A stretch of DNA of 64,000 bases from a bacterium (GTDB taxonomy: Bacteria > SZUA-79 > Acidulodesulfobacterales > Acidulodesulfobacteraceae). Shown piece by piece: positions 51,954 through 60,063 of this stretch; position 1 is the first letter of the stretch, and every line of letters starts with the position of its first letter. Where the stretch lies: positions 113,880 to 177,879 of the forward strand of contig JAJYJI010000001.1 of assembly GCA_021789605.1 (NCBI GenBank), given 5' to 3'. The notes under the pieces were generated by a model, which searched no databases, was not told the DNA's origin, and saw nothing but the letters and a program-made list of their open reading frames with translations. A program made the translations under genes and the position numbers.

Positions 51954-53677
51954 TGCAAATGCGCAAGACGAGCCCGCCCCGGGAGCCTTTGAAAGGAACT
52001 TTTAACGGATACGGCGGATACGCGCCGGACGGCACGGTCGAAACAATAGAAACGCATATCTCCCGCGTTTTTCTAACCCAGAAATTTGCTTATAAGCAGA
52101 AGAAACCGGTCGATTACGGTTTTGTAGATTACACGTCTCTTCAAAAAAGAATTTTTTTTGCAAAAAAAGAACTGTCCCTGAACAGAAGGGCGTGTTCCGG
52201 CGTATATTTAGATTTGACGGAAATCAGGCAAAAAAACGGTAAGGTTTTTGCGGGTTATAAAGGCGGTTCCATTATAGACGTTTTCGTAAGAATGAAGCGG
52301 ATAGAACCCGTTCTTTTCTTAAGCGGCATATTAAAAAACGGAAGCGTAATTTCCGGCAAAATAACGGTAAACGATATTTTGAAAAGGGTCGCCAAAAGAA
52401 TTTATCTTTTTCATAAAAAAGCAAGAACTTCCAAGAGAATTTCAGGATTCGGCAAACTTAAAGCTTACAAAGAAAACTGGGACGATAATTTTTTAGCTAT
52501 AAGCGGGCTTTTTAAGAATAATATCGATGTCGAGCCGGACGGCGCGGGCAAATTCTACGAAAAATTTAAAGAAGCCGTGGATATTTACAATATATTCTTG
52601 CAGAGCGCAGAGTTTGCCGAATTTATAAAATTAAGGATGGATAACGGTTTTATCAGGGATGTCCACGGGGATTTAAGAATGGAACATATCGCCGTCATCT
52701 CTTTAGAAAAGAACAGCGGCATATGCCTCATGGATTGCGTAGAATTCGACGAAAAATTCAGATGCCAGGATTTATATTCTGACGTTGCTTTTTTGCTAAT
52801 GGATTTGGAGTATAACGGTTTTTTTTATGAATCGGGGACTTTTTTTGATTATTATAAAGCATTTTTTAATTATAAAAAGTTTATAGCCCCTTACGAAAGA
52901 TACGAACGGGAGGTAATGCCTTTTTTTAAAGCATACAGGGCGGCTGTCAGAGCCAAGATAGCCCTGCTTTCGCATAAAGAAAAAGACGCGTTAAGATATT
53001 TTAATCTTGCGGTATTTTATTTTAAACTTTTAAAAAAACCTGCGGTTATACTTAACTGCGGCCTTCCCGGCAGCGGCAAATCCGTAATTTCAAACCTGCT
53101 TGCGCGGTATTTTCGGGCAAAAATCTTTTCTTCCGACAAAATAAGGCGGGATTTATACGGTTCCGCCGATAAAATATTTAAATACGGGGCATACGCAAGC
53201 GGCAATGTTTATAAATTTATGCTGGAAGAAGGTTTAAAGGCGTTCGAAGAAAAAAGGCAAAGCGTGATATTCGATGCGGTGTTTTTAAAAAGAGCGCACC
53301 GGGAAAAGATAATGCAAAGTTTTAAAAAAAAGGACTGTATTTTTATATTTTTATATTCTAAAATATTTAATGAAAAGGAAGATATTATATTAAAAAGGCT
53401 GAAAGGCAGGGCGGGTTTTCATGAAGGAGATTATTCCGGCGAGGCGGAATACGGCAAATTTTATGAAAACGGCGGAGCCGATTATTCGGAAGCGGATTCG
53501 GCGGTTTATCTCAATATGAAAGAATCCTTCGAAGAGCCTTCGGAAAATGAATCCGGAGATATTTCCGGTGCGCGGGATTTTACGTTTATAACGATAGACG
53601 CTTCATTTGAGGCAAAAGACAGATTTCAAGCGGCAATGAACGGAATAATTTCATGCTCGGCGGAAAAGTATAATTGA
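51953..53677 (+). CDS. aminoglycoside-phosphotransferase-like / P-loop kinase fusion
   Basis: About 574 residues; the ATG overlapping the rpoS stop (TGATG) is preferred, with a GTG 3 nt earlier and ATG 6 nt later also possible. The N-terminal half (~350 residues) has an APH/choline-kinase fold with FIRDVHGDLRMEHIAVIS and ICLMDCVEFDEKFRCQDLYSDVAFLLMDLEY (the catalytic HGD and the Mg-binding Asp). The C-terminal part is an AAA/P-loop kinase (VILNCGLPGSGKSVISNLLARYF, SSDKIRRDLYG). Such bifunctional proteins are widespread and their substrate is unknown. It is translationally coupled to rpoS, unusual for this family, so it may be stress-related. Confidence 0.8.
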   Translation: MQMRKTSPPREPLKGTFNGYGGYAPDGTVETIETHISRVFLTQKFAYKQKKPVDYGFVDYTSLQKRIFFAKKELSLNRRACSGVYLDLTEIRQKNGKVFAGYKGGSIIDVFVRMKRIEPVLFLSGILKNGSVISGKITVNDILKRVAKRIYLFHKKARTSKRISGFGKLKAYKENWDDNFLAISGLFKNNIDVEPDGAGKFYEKFKEAVDIYNIFLQSAEFAEFIKLRMDNGFIRDVHGDLRMEHIAVISLEKNSGICLMDCVEFDEKFRCQDLYSDVAFLLMDLEYNGFFYESGTFFDYYKAFFNYKKFIAPYERYEREVMPFFKAYRAAVRAKIALLSHKEKDALRYFNLAVFYFKLLKKPAVILNCGLPGSGKSVISNLLARYFRAKIFSSDKIRRDLYGSADKIFKYGAYASGNVYKFMLEEGLKAFEEKRQSVIFDAVFLKRAHREKIMQSFKKKDCIFIFLYSKIFNEKEDIILKRLKGRAGFHEGDYSGEAEYGKFYENGGADYSEADSAVYLNMKESFEEPSENESGDISGARDFTFITIDASFEAKDRFQAAMNGIISCSAEKYN

Positions 53678-55500
53678 AGGAAACAAACGATATTTTTTAT
53701 AAAATTAAAGGCTTGTCCGGCAAATACGGGTATGAAATCTGCCTTTCCGTAATTTCGGTTATTTTTCTCATACTGCGCATCCGGCTTGCCTCGACTTTAA
53801 ATCTGGGAAACGATGAAGCCCACTATTACGTATGGTCGCTGAAGCCGTCTTTAGGCTATCTGGACGATGCTCCTTTCGTAAGCTACGTTATCGGTTTTTT
53901 TACCGGACTTATGGGAAAAAGCGAATTGTCCGTCAGATTTGGCGCGGTTATTTTTTCTTTTTTCGACGGGTTTTTAATATATTATCTGACGTATTTATTA
54001 TTTAGAAACAAAAGGGCGTCTTTTTTTGCTTTCCTGTTTTTTTTATCGGCGGCGATATTCGGCGCGGTTTTGTCGGTAATGATGCTTCCGGATGCGCCTC
54101 TTCTGTTTTTTTATCTTTGTTTTCTGATAGCATTTTATAGCGCAACCGAAGCTGGCGTCCCGGCCGGGACGCCAGCGGGAAGCGATTTAAAAATTTACGA
54201 TGGAAGAAAAAGGGAAAATCCGAAAAATCAAAAATCGGCAAACAGCTTTCCGGCGTGGATGCTTGCCGGATTTTTTCTAGGCCTTGCGTTTCTCAGCAAA
54301 TATACCGCGGCCCTTATTCCCCCCGCCGTGTTTTTATATTTGCTTGTTTCTAAAAAAAACAGGCGATTATTAAAAACAATTTATCCTTATGCCTCTATGG
54401 GCATTGCCCTGCTTGTATTTTCCCCCGTGATATACTGGAATTTTACCCATAATTTTATATCTTTCAGATTCCAGCTCTCTCACGGTTTTTCGCATCCCAA
54501 ACCCGGGTTGCCGCTTTTCCTTGCCGGATGGTTCGGTCAGTTTTTAGTGGTAACGCCCTTCGTTTATATATTTTTAATAGGAACGTTCGCGTATTCGCTG
54601 AAATCCATTTTACGGCAAAACGGCGGGGTTAACGGAGCAACGGGTGGAACCGCGGAAAAGAAAAACCGCTCCCGGGTTTACGAAGGCTTTTTGTATTCGG
54701 TTTGTTTATCGATGCCGGTTTTATTATTTTTTATAATTAACGGATATTCCCATAGGATACTTGTCCACTGGCCAGATATAGGCTATCTCCCCGCATTTCC
54801 GGCCATGGGATATGCCGCGGATTTAACCGCGGCAAGACGCGCCGCGCATATCGTCAAGAAATCTGTTTGGCGGACGTTTGCGAAATATTACGTATATTTT
54901 TCGCTCTTCTTCGCCTTTTTCCTGTCTTTCGTTTTATTCGGACAGATATATTATAATTTGATACCCGTAGGCAAAATAATAAAATACATAGATAAAGAAA
55001 AGCGGCTTAAAAAAGGCGGAATATTTCCTTTGATACCGCACATTCCCGGAAAAGCCGCGACCGCCGACATAACTAACGACCTTTTCGGCTGGAGGCGCGG
55101 AGCAAGATATATAAAAGCCGTTTACGAAAGTTTAGAGACGTCTTACGGACCAATTTTTATTATGACCCACCACTATGCCGTGGCCGACGAACTCGTATAT
55201 TACGGGGGCTTTAAACCCGCGGTAAATATTTATAACATATCTGGTTTTCTAAATCAGTACGATTTAGAGCAAAACTTAAATAAAATAAACGGAGAAAACG
55301 CCCTTTTTATTATGGATAATAAATATATGCTCGAGCCTGAGAAAAAATATAATAGATATTTTAAATCGATAAAAAAAATAGGCAGTCTCGACATATACGT
55401 AAAGTCAAGGTTAGTCAGGGTGTATTATCTGTATTTAATGAAAAGTTTTATGGCAAAAAAAGCCGCAAAACGATTAGCTTTAAGCCGTAGAATGTATTAA
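53674..55500 (+). CDS. ArnT/PMT-type (GT39/GT83) lipid-linked sugar glycosyltransferase
   Basis: A 608-residue inner-membrane glycosyltransferase with about eleven spans. The TTG start overlaps the previous stop (TTGA). The first loop LGNDEAHYYVWSLKPSLGYLDDAPFVSYVIGF carries the catalytic DE motif. The later SVMMLPDAPLLFFYLCFL and GLAFLSKYTAALIPPAV are conserved. Enzymes of this kind move a sugar from a polyprenyl-phosphate to lipid A, protein or glycan. A polyprenyl-phosphate glycosyltransferase is encoded next. A loop contains a GC-rich 26-bp palindrome and a Gly/Ala-rich linker (GVPAGTPAGSD). Confidence 0.85.
   Translation: MKETNDIFYKIKGLSGKYGYEICLSVISVIFLILRIRLASTLNLGNDEAHYYVWSLKPSLGYLDDAPFVSYVIGFFTGLMGKSELSVRFGAVIFSFFDGFLIYYLTYLLFRNKRASFFAFLFFLSAAIFGAVLSVMMLPDAPLLFFYLCFLIAFYSATEAGVPAGTPAGSDLKIYDGRKRENPKNQKSANSFPAWMLAGFFLGLAFLSKYTAALIPPAVFLYLLVSKKNRRLLKTIYPYASMGIALLVFSPVIYWNFTHNFISFRFQLSHGFSHPKPGLPLFLAGWFGQFLVVTPFVYIFLIGTFAYSLKSILRQNGGVNGATGGTAEKKNRSRVYEGFLYSVCLSMPVLLFFIINGYSHRILVHWPDIGYLPAFPAMGYAADLTAARRAAHIVKKSVWRTFAKYYVYFSLFFAFFLSFVLFGQIYYNLIPVGKIIKYIDKEKRLKKGGIFPLIPHIPGKAATADITNDLFGWRRGARYIKAVYESLETSYGPIFIMTHHYAVADELVYYGGFKPAVNIYNISGFLNQYDLEQNLNKINGENALFIMDNKYMLEPEKKYNRYFKSIKKIGSLDIYVKSRLVRVYYLYLMKSFMAKKAAKRLALSRRMY
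54151..54176. repeat. perfect 26-bp GC-rich palindrome inside the glycosyltransferase gene
   Basis: GCTGGCGTCCCGG joined directly to CCGGGACGCCAGC, 21 of 26 bases G or C in AT-rich surroundings. It encodes part of AGVPAGTPA, in a cytoplasmic or periplasmic loop between spans. Confidence 0.97.
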
Positions 55501-55526
55501 AGCGGATAAAAATTTTAGGGCAGATT

Positions 55527-56324
55527 ATGAAAATACTCGTCGCCGTTCCGACTTACAACGAAAAAGACAATATTAAAAAAATGATGGAAGCCGTTTTAAG
55601 TTTAAACGGAAACGAAACAGTGAAAAGGCTCAAAGCCGCCGTCAGCCTCGTAATAATCGACGACAATTCGCCGGACGGCACCCGCGAAATAGTAAAGGAT
55701 TTTCAAGGCAGGAACGGCGGAAGGGAAACGCCGGCTTTTTACAATGCCGGTTCAGGAGAAGCTGCGGTTTCGGAACGGCTGTTTCTTATAGAAAGGCAAA
55801 AAAAATCGGGGCTTGGAACCGCATACGCCGAGGCATTCAGATTCGCCTTAAATAAAGGCTTCGATTACGTCATCACCATGGATTGCGATTTTTCGCATAA
55901 TCCGGACGATATCCCCGGCTTTATTAGCCTGATGAACGATAAAAAATGCGGAATGATTGTAGGCTCCCGTTATTCCGGCGGAATAAGGATAATAAACTGG
56001 AGCATAAAAAGACTTTTAATTTCTTATTTTGCGAATATATACGCGAAATTGGTTACGGGAGTCAAAATAAGCGATTTGACGGGCGGGTTCAATATGTACG
56101 ACGCAAACTGCCTTAAAAAAATAAATTTAGACGGAATAAGCTCCAGAGGATATGCTTTTCAAATAGAAATGAAATACAGGGTGGTAAAAGAAGCCGGATG
56201 CAATTTTGAAGAATATCCCATAATATTTTACGAAAGGACGCTCGGCGATTCAAAGATGTCCAACGGAATTATTTTCGAGGCGTTTTTCGGGGTCGTCAAA
56301 CTGAGGCTTGGACTTTATAAGTGA
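55527..56324 (+). CDS. polyprenol-phosphate mannosyltransferase-like GT2
   Basis: A 265-residue family 2 glycosyltransferase like Dpm1: VAVPTYNEKDNIKKMMEAVL start, VIIDDNSPDGTREI, KKSGLGTAYAEAFRFAL, and TMDCDFSHNPDDIP (DxD-type metal site). VGSRYSGG, DLTGGFNMYDANCLKKI and SRGYAFQIEMKYR follow. The single-domain form lacks a C-terminal membrane anchor. It attaches a sugar from a nucleotide donor to polyprenyl phosphate, which the adjacent GT39 enzyme could use. An insert (NGGRETPAFYNAGSGEAAVSE) interrupts the early fold. Confidence 0.87.
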   Translation: MKILVAVPTYNEKDNIKKMMEAVLSLNGNETVKRLKAAVSLVIIDDNSPDGTREIVKDFQGRNGGRETPAFYNAGSGEAAVSERLFLIERQKKSGLGTAYAEAFRFALNKGFDYVITMDCDFSHNPDDIPGFISLMNDKKCGMIVGSRYSGGIRIINWSIKRLLISYFANIYAKLVTGVKISDLTGGFNMYDANCLKKINLDGISSRGYAFQIEMKYRVVKEAGCNFEEYPIIFYERTLGDSKMSNGIIFEAFFGVVKLRLGLYK

Positions 56325-56376
56325 ACAATTTTATGGTATTATAAAATAATTTCATTTTAAAAGGAGGCAGTCGGTT

Positions 56377-56925
56377 ATGGAAAATTTGAAAGCTATAAAT
56401 TCTATCGGCAAATTAAAAGATTTTGTCAGGGAAATCAAAGACTTTCCCAAAAAAGGGATTAATTTTAAGGATATAACCCCGCTTCTTGCCGACCCGAAAG
56501 CTTTTGCATTTGCGATAGACGGACTCGTCAACCGTTATCTTTCCCAAAAAATAGGTTACGTCGTCTGCATAGAGGCGCGCGGTTTCGTAATCGGCGCTCC
56601 GCTCGCTTACAGGCTCGGCGCCGGAGTCATTATGGTAAGGAAACCCGGCAAGCTTCCTTATGAGTGCAGTTCTTTAAGCTATGACCTTGAATACGGAAGC
56701 GCCACCTTAGAAATTCATAAAGACGCTTTAAAAAAAGACGACAGGGTGATTATCGCCGACGACGTTCTGGCAACCGGCGGAACCGCTCTGGCGGCAATCA
56801 ATCTCATAGAGGGTTTCGGCGCAAAGGTTATAGACGCGGCATTTTTGGCAGAGCTTTCGTTCTTAAACGGCGCAGACAAATTAAAACCGCATAAAGTAAA
56901 TTCTTTATTAAAATTTGATTACTGA
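56377..56925 (+). CDS. apt: adenine phosphoribosyltransferase
   Basis: A 182-residue salvage enzyme that makes AMP from adenine and PRPP. IKDFPKKGINFKDITPLLADPKAF is the N-terminal hallmark. VCIEARGFVIGAPLAYRLGAGVIMVRKPGKLPYE is the substrate hood region. RVIIADDVLATGGTALAAINLIEG is the PRPP loop. AAAAGGAGG precedes the ATG. It complements the MTA phosphorylase at 2 kb, recycling adenine from methylthioadenosine. Confidence 0.95.
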   Translation: MENLKAINSIGKLKDFVREIKDFPKKGINFKDITPLLADPKAFAFAIDGLVNRYLSQKIGYVVCIEARGFVIGAPLAYRLGAGVIMVRKPGKLPYECSSLSYDLEYGSATLEIHKDALKKDDRVIIADDVLATGGTALAAINLIEGFGAKVIDAAFLAELSFLNGADKLKPHKVNSLLKFDY

Positions 56926-56961
56926 TTTTAAAATATAAAATATCCGCGGTTACCCGCTTTT

Positions 56962-57011
56962 TTTCCGCCCGCGCGGAGGTCAGGGCGGCAAGGTCGGGCG
57001 GAAAGTTTTTT
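56962..57011 (+). terminator. terminator-like hairpin after apt
   Basis: TTTCCGCCCG and CGGGCGGAAA (10-bp arms) surround a 23-nt GC-rich loop, then GTTTTTT. This fits an intrinsic terminator for apt, 36 nt downstream, with a larger loop than usual. Confidence 0.55.
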
Positions 57012-57029
57012 AAAAAAGGAGGAAAGCGT

Positions 57030-57419
57030 ATGAAAAAGGGTTTAACGGTTGTTTTTATCGCGGTTGTTATAGTTGCGGGTTATTTTGCTATTCGCGCAAT
57101 CACGTCTCCTGTCAGATTATCCGACGCACAGCTCGGTAAAAAACTCATAGAGTCCCACAAAAAGGGCATCGACTGTCTTGCTTGCCATACGATAAACGGC
57201 AAGGGGGGCGCCGTCGGCCCAAACCTTTCCAAAGAAGGCACGCTTAAACATACCGTTCATTGGCTTGAAGTCCAGATTGCCGAACCGTCGAAACATTATA
57301 AGCCTGCTTCCACGGTGAAAATCGGCGGAAAATCTTATATGGCTATTATGCCTGACCATAAGATGCTTTCAAAAAAGGAACTTTTAGAACTTGCATCGTA
57401 TCTAAATTCGTTAAAGTAA
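57030..57419 (+). CDS. membrane-anchored monoheme cytochrome c
   Basis: 129 residues. An N-terminal hydrophobic anchor or signal (TVVFIAVVIVAGYFAI) is followed by one heme site, CLACH (Cys49, Cys52, His53), in a class I fold: GKKLIESHKKGIDCLACHTINGKGGAVGPNLS. A probable axial Met is M107 in AIMPDHKM, and the final helix ELLELASYL is typical. It acts in the periplasm in electron transfer. GGAGG precedes the ATG. It sits between apt and the iscS-like gene; its position near the heme-porin gene suggests a shared electron pathway, which is inference. Confidence 0.88.
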   Translation: MKKGLTVVFIAVVIVAGYFAIRAITSPVRLSDAQLGKKLIESHKKGIDCLACHTINGKGGAVGPNLSKEGTLKHTVHWLEVQIAEPSKHYKPASTVKIGGKSYMAIMPDHKMLSKKELLELASYLNSLK

Positions 57420-57451
57420 ATATTTTCTAAACCGGGATTTGGGGCATCCTG

Positions 57452-57484
57452 GTACTTGACTAATTTAGTAAAGTATGGTTTACT
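57452..57484 (+). promoter_or_regulatory. iscS promoter with IscR type-1-like operator
   Basis: GTACTTGACTAATTTAGTAA then AGTAT matches most of the E. coli IscR type-1 operator (ATASYYGACTRWWWYAGTCRRSTAT). It overlaps a promoter: TTGACT, 17 nt, TTTACT. The same element, nearly identical, precedes iscU. Confidence 0.72.
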
Positions 57485-57568
57485 TAATGTAAAAGATTTG
57501 AGCGGCTTAAAAAGCCGGTTTAAATAATTTTTTTTTATATGTTTAACTTTTAAAATTCGGAGGCAAAA

Positions 57569-58744
57569 TTGAAAATCATAAATTTTGACCATTTTGCGGC
57601 GACGAGAATGCGGCAGGAAGTAAAGGACGCTATGGAGCCGTTCTTCATTGCGGAATACGGCAATCCTCAAAGTATTCATACGCTCGGCGACGAACCGAGG
57701 GAAGCTCTCGGCAAAGCGAGGCTTCAGGCGGCGGAGCTTTTGAACGCTTCGAGCGGCGAAGTAATATTTACCGGCAGCGGTTCCGAATCCAACAATCTTG
57801 CCATAAAAGGAACGGCTTTTGCCAGAATGGATAAAGGAAAGCATATCGTAGTTTCCAAAATAGAGCATTTCAGCGTATTAAACGCCGTTAAGTCTTTGGC
57901 GAAACTCGGCTTCGAATTCAGCGAAGTTCCCGTAGACAAATACGGCTCGGTTGACCCCTCCGACGTTAAAAGCGCGCTAAAAAAAGATACCGTGCTTGTA
58001 AGCATTACGCAGGCCTCTAACGAAATAGGAACCATTCAAGACATTAAGGAGATTTCCAGAGTCGTTCACGAAAACTCCGCCGCTTATATGCATACCGACG
58101 CAAACACCTCCTGCGGTTTCATAGAAGCGGACGTTAAAGAACTCGGCGTCGATATGCTTTCCGCTTCTCCGCAAAGATTTTACGGCCCTAAGGGGGTAGG
58201 GCTGTTTTACCTTAAAAAGGGAACGCGCATAATGCCGTTAATCGACGGAGGCGTGCAGGAGTTCGGGAGAAGGGCGGGAACGGAAAACGTGCCGGCTATC
58301 GCTGGGGCGGGAACGGCATGCGAGCTTGCAAAAAAGGAGCTGAAGGACAGGACCGCCCATCTTTTGCGTATTCAAAAAACCATTATGGACGGGGTTCTTG
58401 GCGGCCTCGACGAGGTATATCTGAACGGACATCCCGAAAAACGGCTTCCAAACAACCTTAACTTTGTCGTAAAATACATCGAAGGCGAATCCATGCTTAT
58501 GTGGCTTAACAATAACGGCATTATGGTTGCAAGCGGTTCCGCTTGTACGTCTAAGATTTTAAAATCGTCCCACGTGCTAAGCGCAATAGGCGTCGACCCT
58601 GCGCTTGCGCAGGGCTCTTTGCTTATATCGTTAGGGGAAGACAACACTCTTGAAGACGCCCGGTATTTCGTCGGGGAACTGCCTCCCATAGTAAATAAGT
58701 TAAGGGCGATGTCGCCGCTGTACGAGGAAGCGGCAAAGAAATAA
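57569..58744 (+). CDS. IscS/NifS-like protein lacking the PLP lysine
   Basis: A 391-residue member of the cysteine desulfurase family, about the full family length, with TGSGSESNNLAIKG, IEHFSVLNAV (His100), RRAGTENVPAIAG and the Cys loop VASGSACTSK (Cys326). The PLP-binding HK of S..HK.YGPKG is replaced by QR: SPQRFYGPKG, Arg203. Two further pocket residues differ: Asn is Ser150 and Gln is Thr180. The same loss is known for Archaeoglobus fulgidus IscS (Asp in place of Lys), a scaffold that forms a cluster complex with IscU. YLNGHPEKRLPNN also resembles that protein. Probably not a normal PLP desulfurase. Confidence 0.88.
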   Translation: MKIINFDHFAATRMRQEVKDAMEPFFIAEYGNPQSIHTLGDEPREALGKARLQAAELLNASSGEVIFTGSGSESNNLAIKGTAFARMDKGKHIVVSKIEHFSVLNAVKSLAKLGFEFSEVPVDKYGSVDPSDVKSALKKDTVLVSITQASNEIGTIQDIKEISRVVHENSAAYMHTDANTSCGFIEADVKELGVDMLSASPQRFYGPKGVGLFYLKKGTRIMPLIDGGVQEFGRRAGTENVPAIAGAGTACELAKKELKDRTAHLLRIQKTIMDGVLGGLDEVYLNGHPEKRLPNNLNFVVKYIEGESMLMWLNNNGIMVASGSACTSKILKSSHVLSAIGVDPALAQGSLLISLGEDNTLEDARYFVGELPPIVNKLRAMSPLYEEAAKK

Positions 58745-58786
58745 GAATTTGCCGTGATGCGGGGACGCAAAGCAAATCGGCGCAAA

Positions 58787-58819
58787 ATACTTGACTAATT
58801 TAGTAATGTATGGTTTAAT
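58787..58819 (+). promoter_or_regulatory. iscU promoter with IscR type-1-like operator
   Basis: ATACTTGACTAATTTAGTAA then TGTAT fits the type-1 IscR operator better than the iscS copy does. The promoter is TTGACT, 17 nt, TTTAAT (5/6 at -10). The 34-nt block is nearly identical in both sites, with a few mismatches. Confidence 0.75.
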
Positions 58820-58943
58820 TAAAATATGACGATGGATGAAGTTAATGTATGCGTAAAGGGGCATCATATGAGGCCGTCCGCCGCCGTCATTATCGTTATA
58901 TGATATGATAAATTTAAATAAAAAAATCTGGAGGAAAAAAATT

Positions 58944-59390
58944 ATGCCTGTATATTCCGAAAAAGTTATGGACCATTTTCAGCATCCGAGGAACGTAGGA
59001 GAGATAGAAAATGCCGACGGGGTAGGGGAACTCGGCAATCCTACCTGCGGCGACATAATGAAAATGTACATAAAGGTCAAAGACGATAAAATAGACGATA
59101 TAAAATTTAAAACTTTCGGGTGCGGCGCGGCTATAGCTACAAGTTCTATGGTGACTGAACTCGTCAAAGGAAAGACGCTTGAAGAGGCGGAAAAGATTTC
59201 CAACGCAACCGTAGCCGAGGCTTTAGACGGACTGCCTCCCGTCAAGATGCACTGTTCCAATCTTGCCGCGGACGCGCTTCATCTTGCAATACACGATTAC
59301 AAATCTCGCAAGGAAGGCAAAGGCCCGATAGGCAAGGTCGAAACTCCGGAGCACGACGAAGACGAGTCCGCGCTGCTGGAGCATACATAA
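58944..59390 (+). CDS. iscU: Fe-S cluster scaffold protein IscU/NifU-N
   Basis: 148 residues from the Met preceded by CTGGAGG; the ORF track starts 13 codons early. YSEKVMDHFQHPRNVGEIENADGVGELGNPTCGDIMKMYIKV carries Cys35 and the conserved Asp37. FKTFGCGAAIATSSMVTEL holds Cys60, and LPPVKMHCSNLAADAL holds Cys104: the three cluster ligands. There is a short acidic tail. The scaffold receives sulfur and iron to build [2Fe-2S]. It has its own promoter/operator and is followed by tusA. Confidence 0.93.
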   Translation: MPVYSEKVMDHFQHPRNVGEIENADGVGELGNPTCGDIMKMYIKVKDDKIDDIKFKTFGCGAAIATSSMVTELVKGKTLEEAEKISNATVAEALDGLPPVKMHCSNLAADALHLAIHDYKSRKEGKGPIGKVETPEHDEDESALLEHT

Positions 59391-59482
59391 AACGCGCATT
59401 TTTAATGCGGCTTAAACCGCGTAAAAATAAAGCGGATAGGTTTTGCGCGAAATAATTTAATAAAGGAACGAAAGGGTCGAAC

Positions 59483-59707
59483 ATGAAATACGATTGCGAA
59501 CTTGACACTTTTGGACTGTCATGCCCCGTCCCAATAATGAAGGTCGCGGAGGAGTTTAAGGAAATGCCGGACGGTTCCGTCTTAAAAGTTACCGCCTCGG
59601 ACGAAGGCATAATAGAAGACTTGAAAAGCTACTGCAAAAAAACGGGACACGAGTTTCTGTCCTATGAAATAAGCCTGCCCGAATATATAGTTTACGTAAG
59701 AAAATAA
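59483..59707 (+). CDS. TusA-family sulfur carrier protein
   Basis: 74 residues. LDTFGLSCPVPIMKVAEEFKEMPDGSVLKV has the TusA CPxP at Cys14, and the second half SYCKKTGHEFLSYEI is standard. It lies 92 nt after iscU. A persulfide carrier next to a scaffold whose desulfurase partner lacks PLP could deliver sulfur from another sulfurtransferase; that is inference. It is clearly different in sequence from the TusA at 10.8 kb. Confidence 0.9.
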   Translation: MKYDCELDTFGLSCPVPIMKVAEEFKEMPDGSVLKVTASDEGIIEDLKSYCKKTGHEFLSYEISLPEYIVYVRK

Positions 59708-59719
59708 AAAAATAAATCC

Positions 59720-59747
59720 TTGACATAATTAAAATAGGGATTATAAT
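59720..59747 (+). promoter_or_regulatory. consensus promoter P1 upstream of the heme-porin gene
   Basis: TTGACA, 16 nt, TATAAT: both hexamers perfect. It lies 317 nt before the ATG of the heme-porin gene and just after the tusA stop. Confidence 0.75.
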
Positions 59748-59821
59748 TAAAACATAAAAACATTGCGTCCGGCAGCTAAAATTATTTTAGTCCGGCACTG
59801 TAAAAAATTTTAATTTAAGTA

Positions 59822-59850
59822 TTGACAAAAAACAATTTTAGATATATAAA
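59822..59850 (+). promoter_or_regulatory. promoter P2 upstream of the heme-porin gene
   Basis: TTGACA, 17 nt, TATAAA. Start near 59857 implies a leader of about 205 nt. That leader holds an orphan AAGGAGGTGG 96 nt before the ATG without a usable start codon behind it, and the true ribosome site GAGAGGAAAG at the end. Confidence 0.7.
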
Positions 59851-60063
59851 ATATAAGATGATATGAAATGTTCTTTTTTGCTGAAAAATTAATAAACCCG
59901 CGTATTGCCGTCAAAGGAAGCGGAAATAAAATTTTTTAAAAAAAATAATATAAAAATCTATAAGGAGGTGGAAGAAAAGAAGATTTAAAATTTGCAGTTA
60001 TATGTTCGTTAATCCTAATTTTTATTAATTTTTTTAACTTTAACTTTAAGAGAGAGGAAAGTT

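Noticed and set aside
59968-59988. Possible leader peptide from GTG inside AAGGAGGTG
   Set aside because: The start codon would overlap its own ribosome site and give only six residues.
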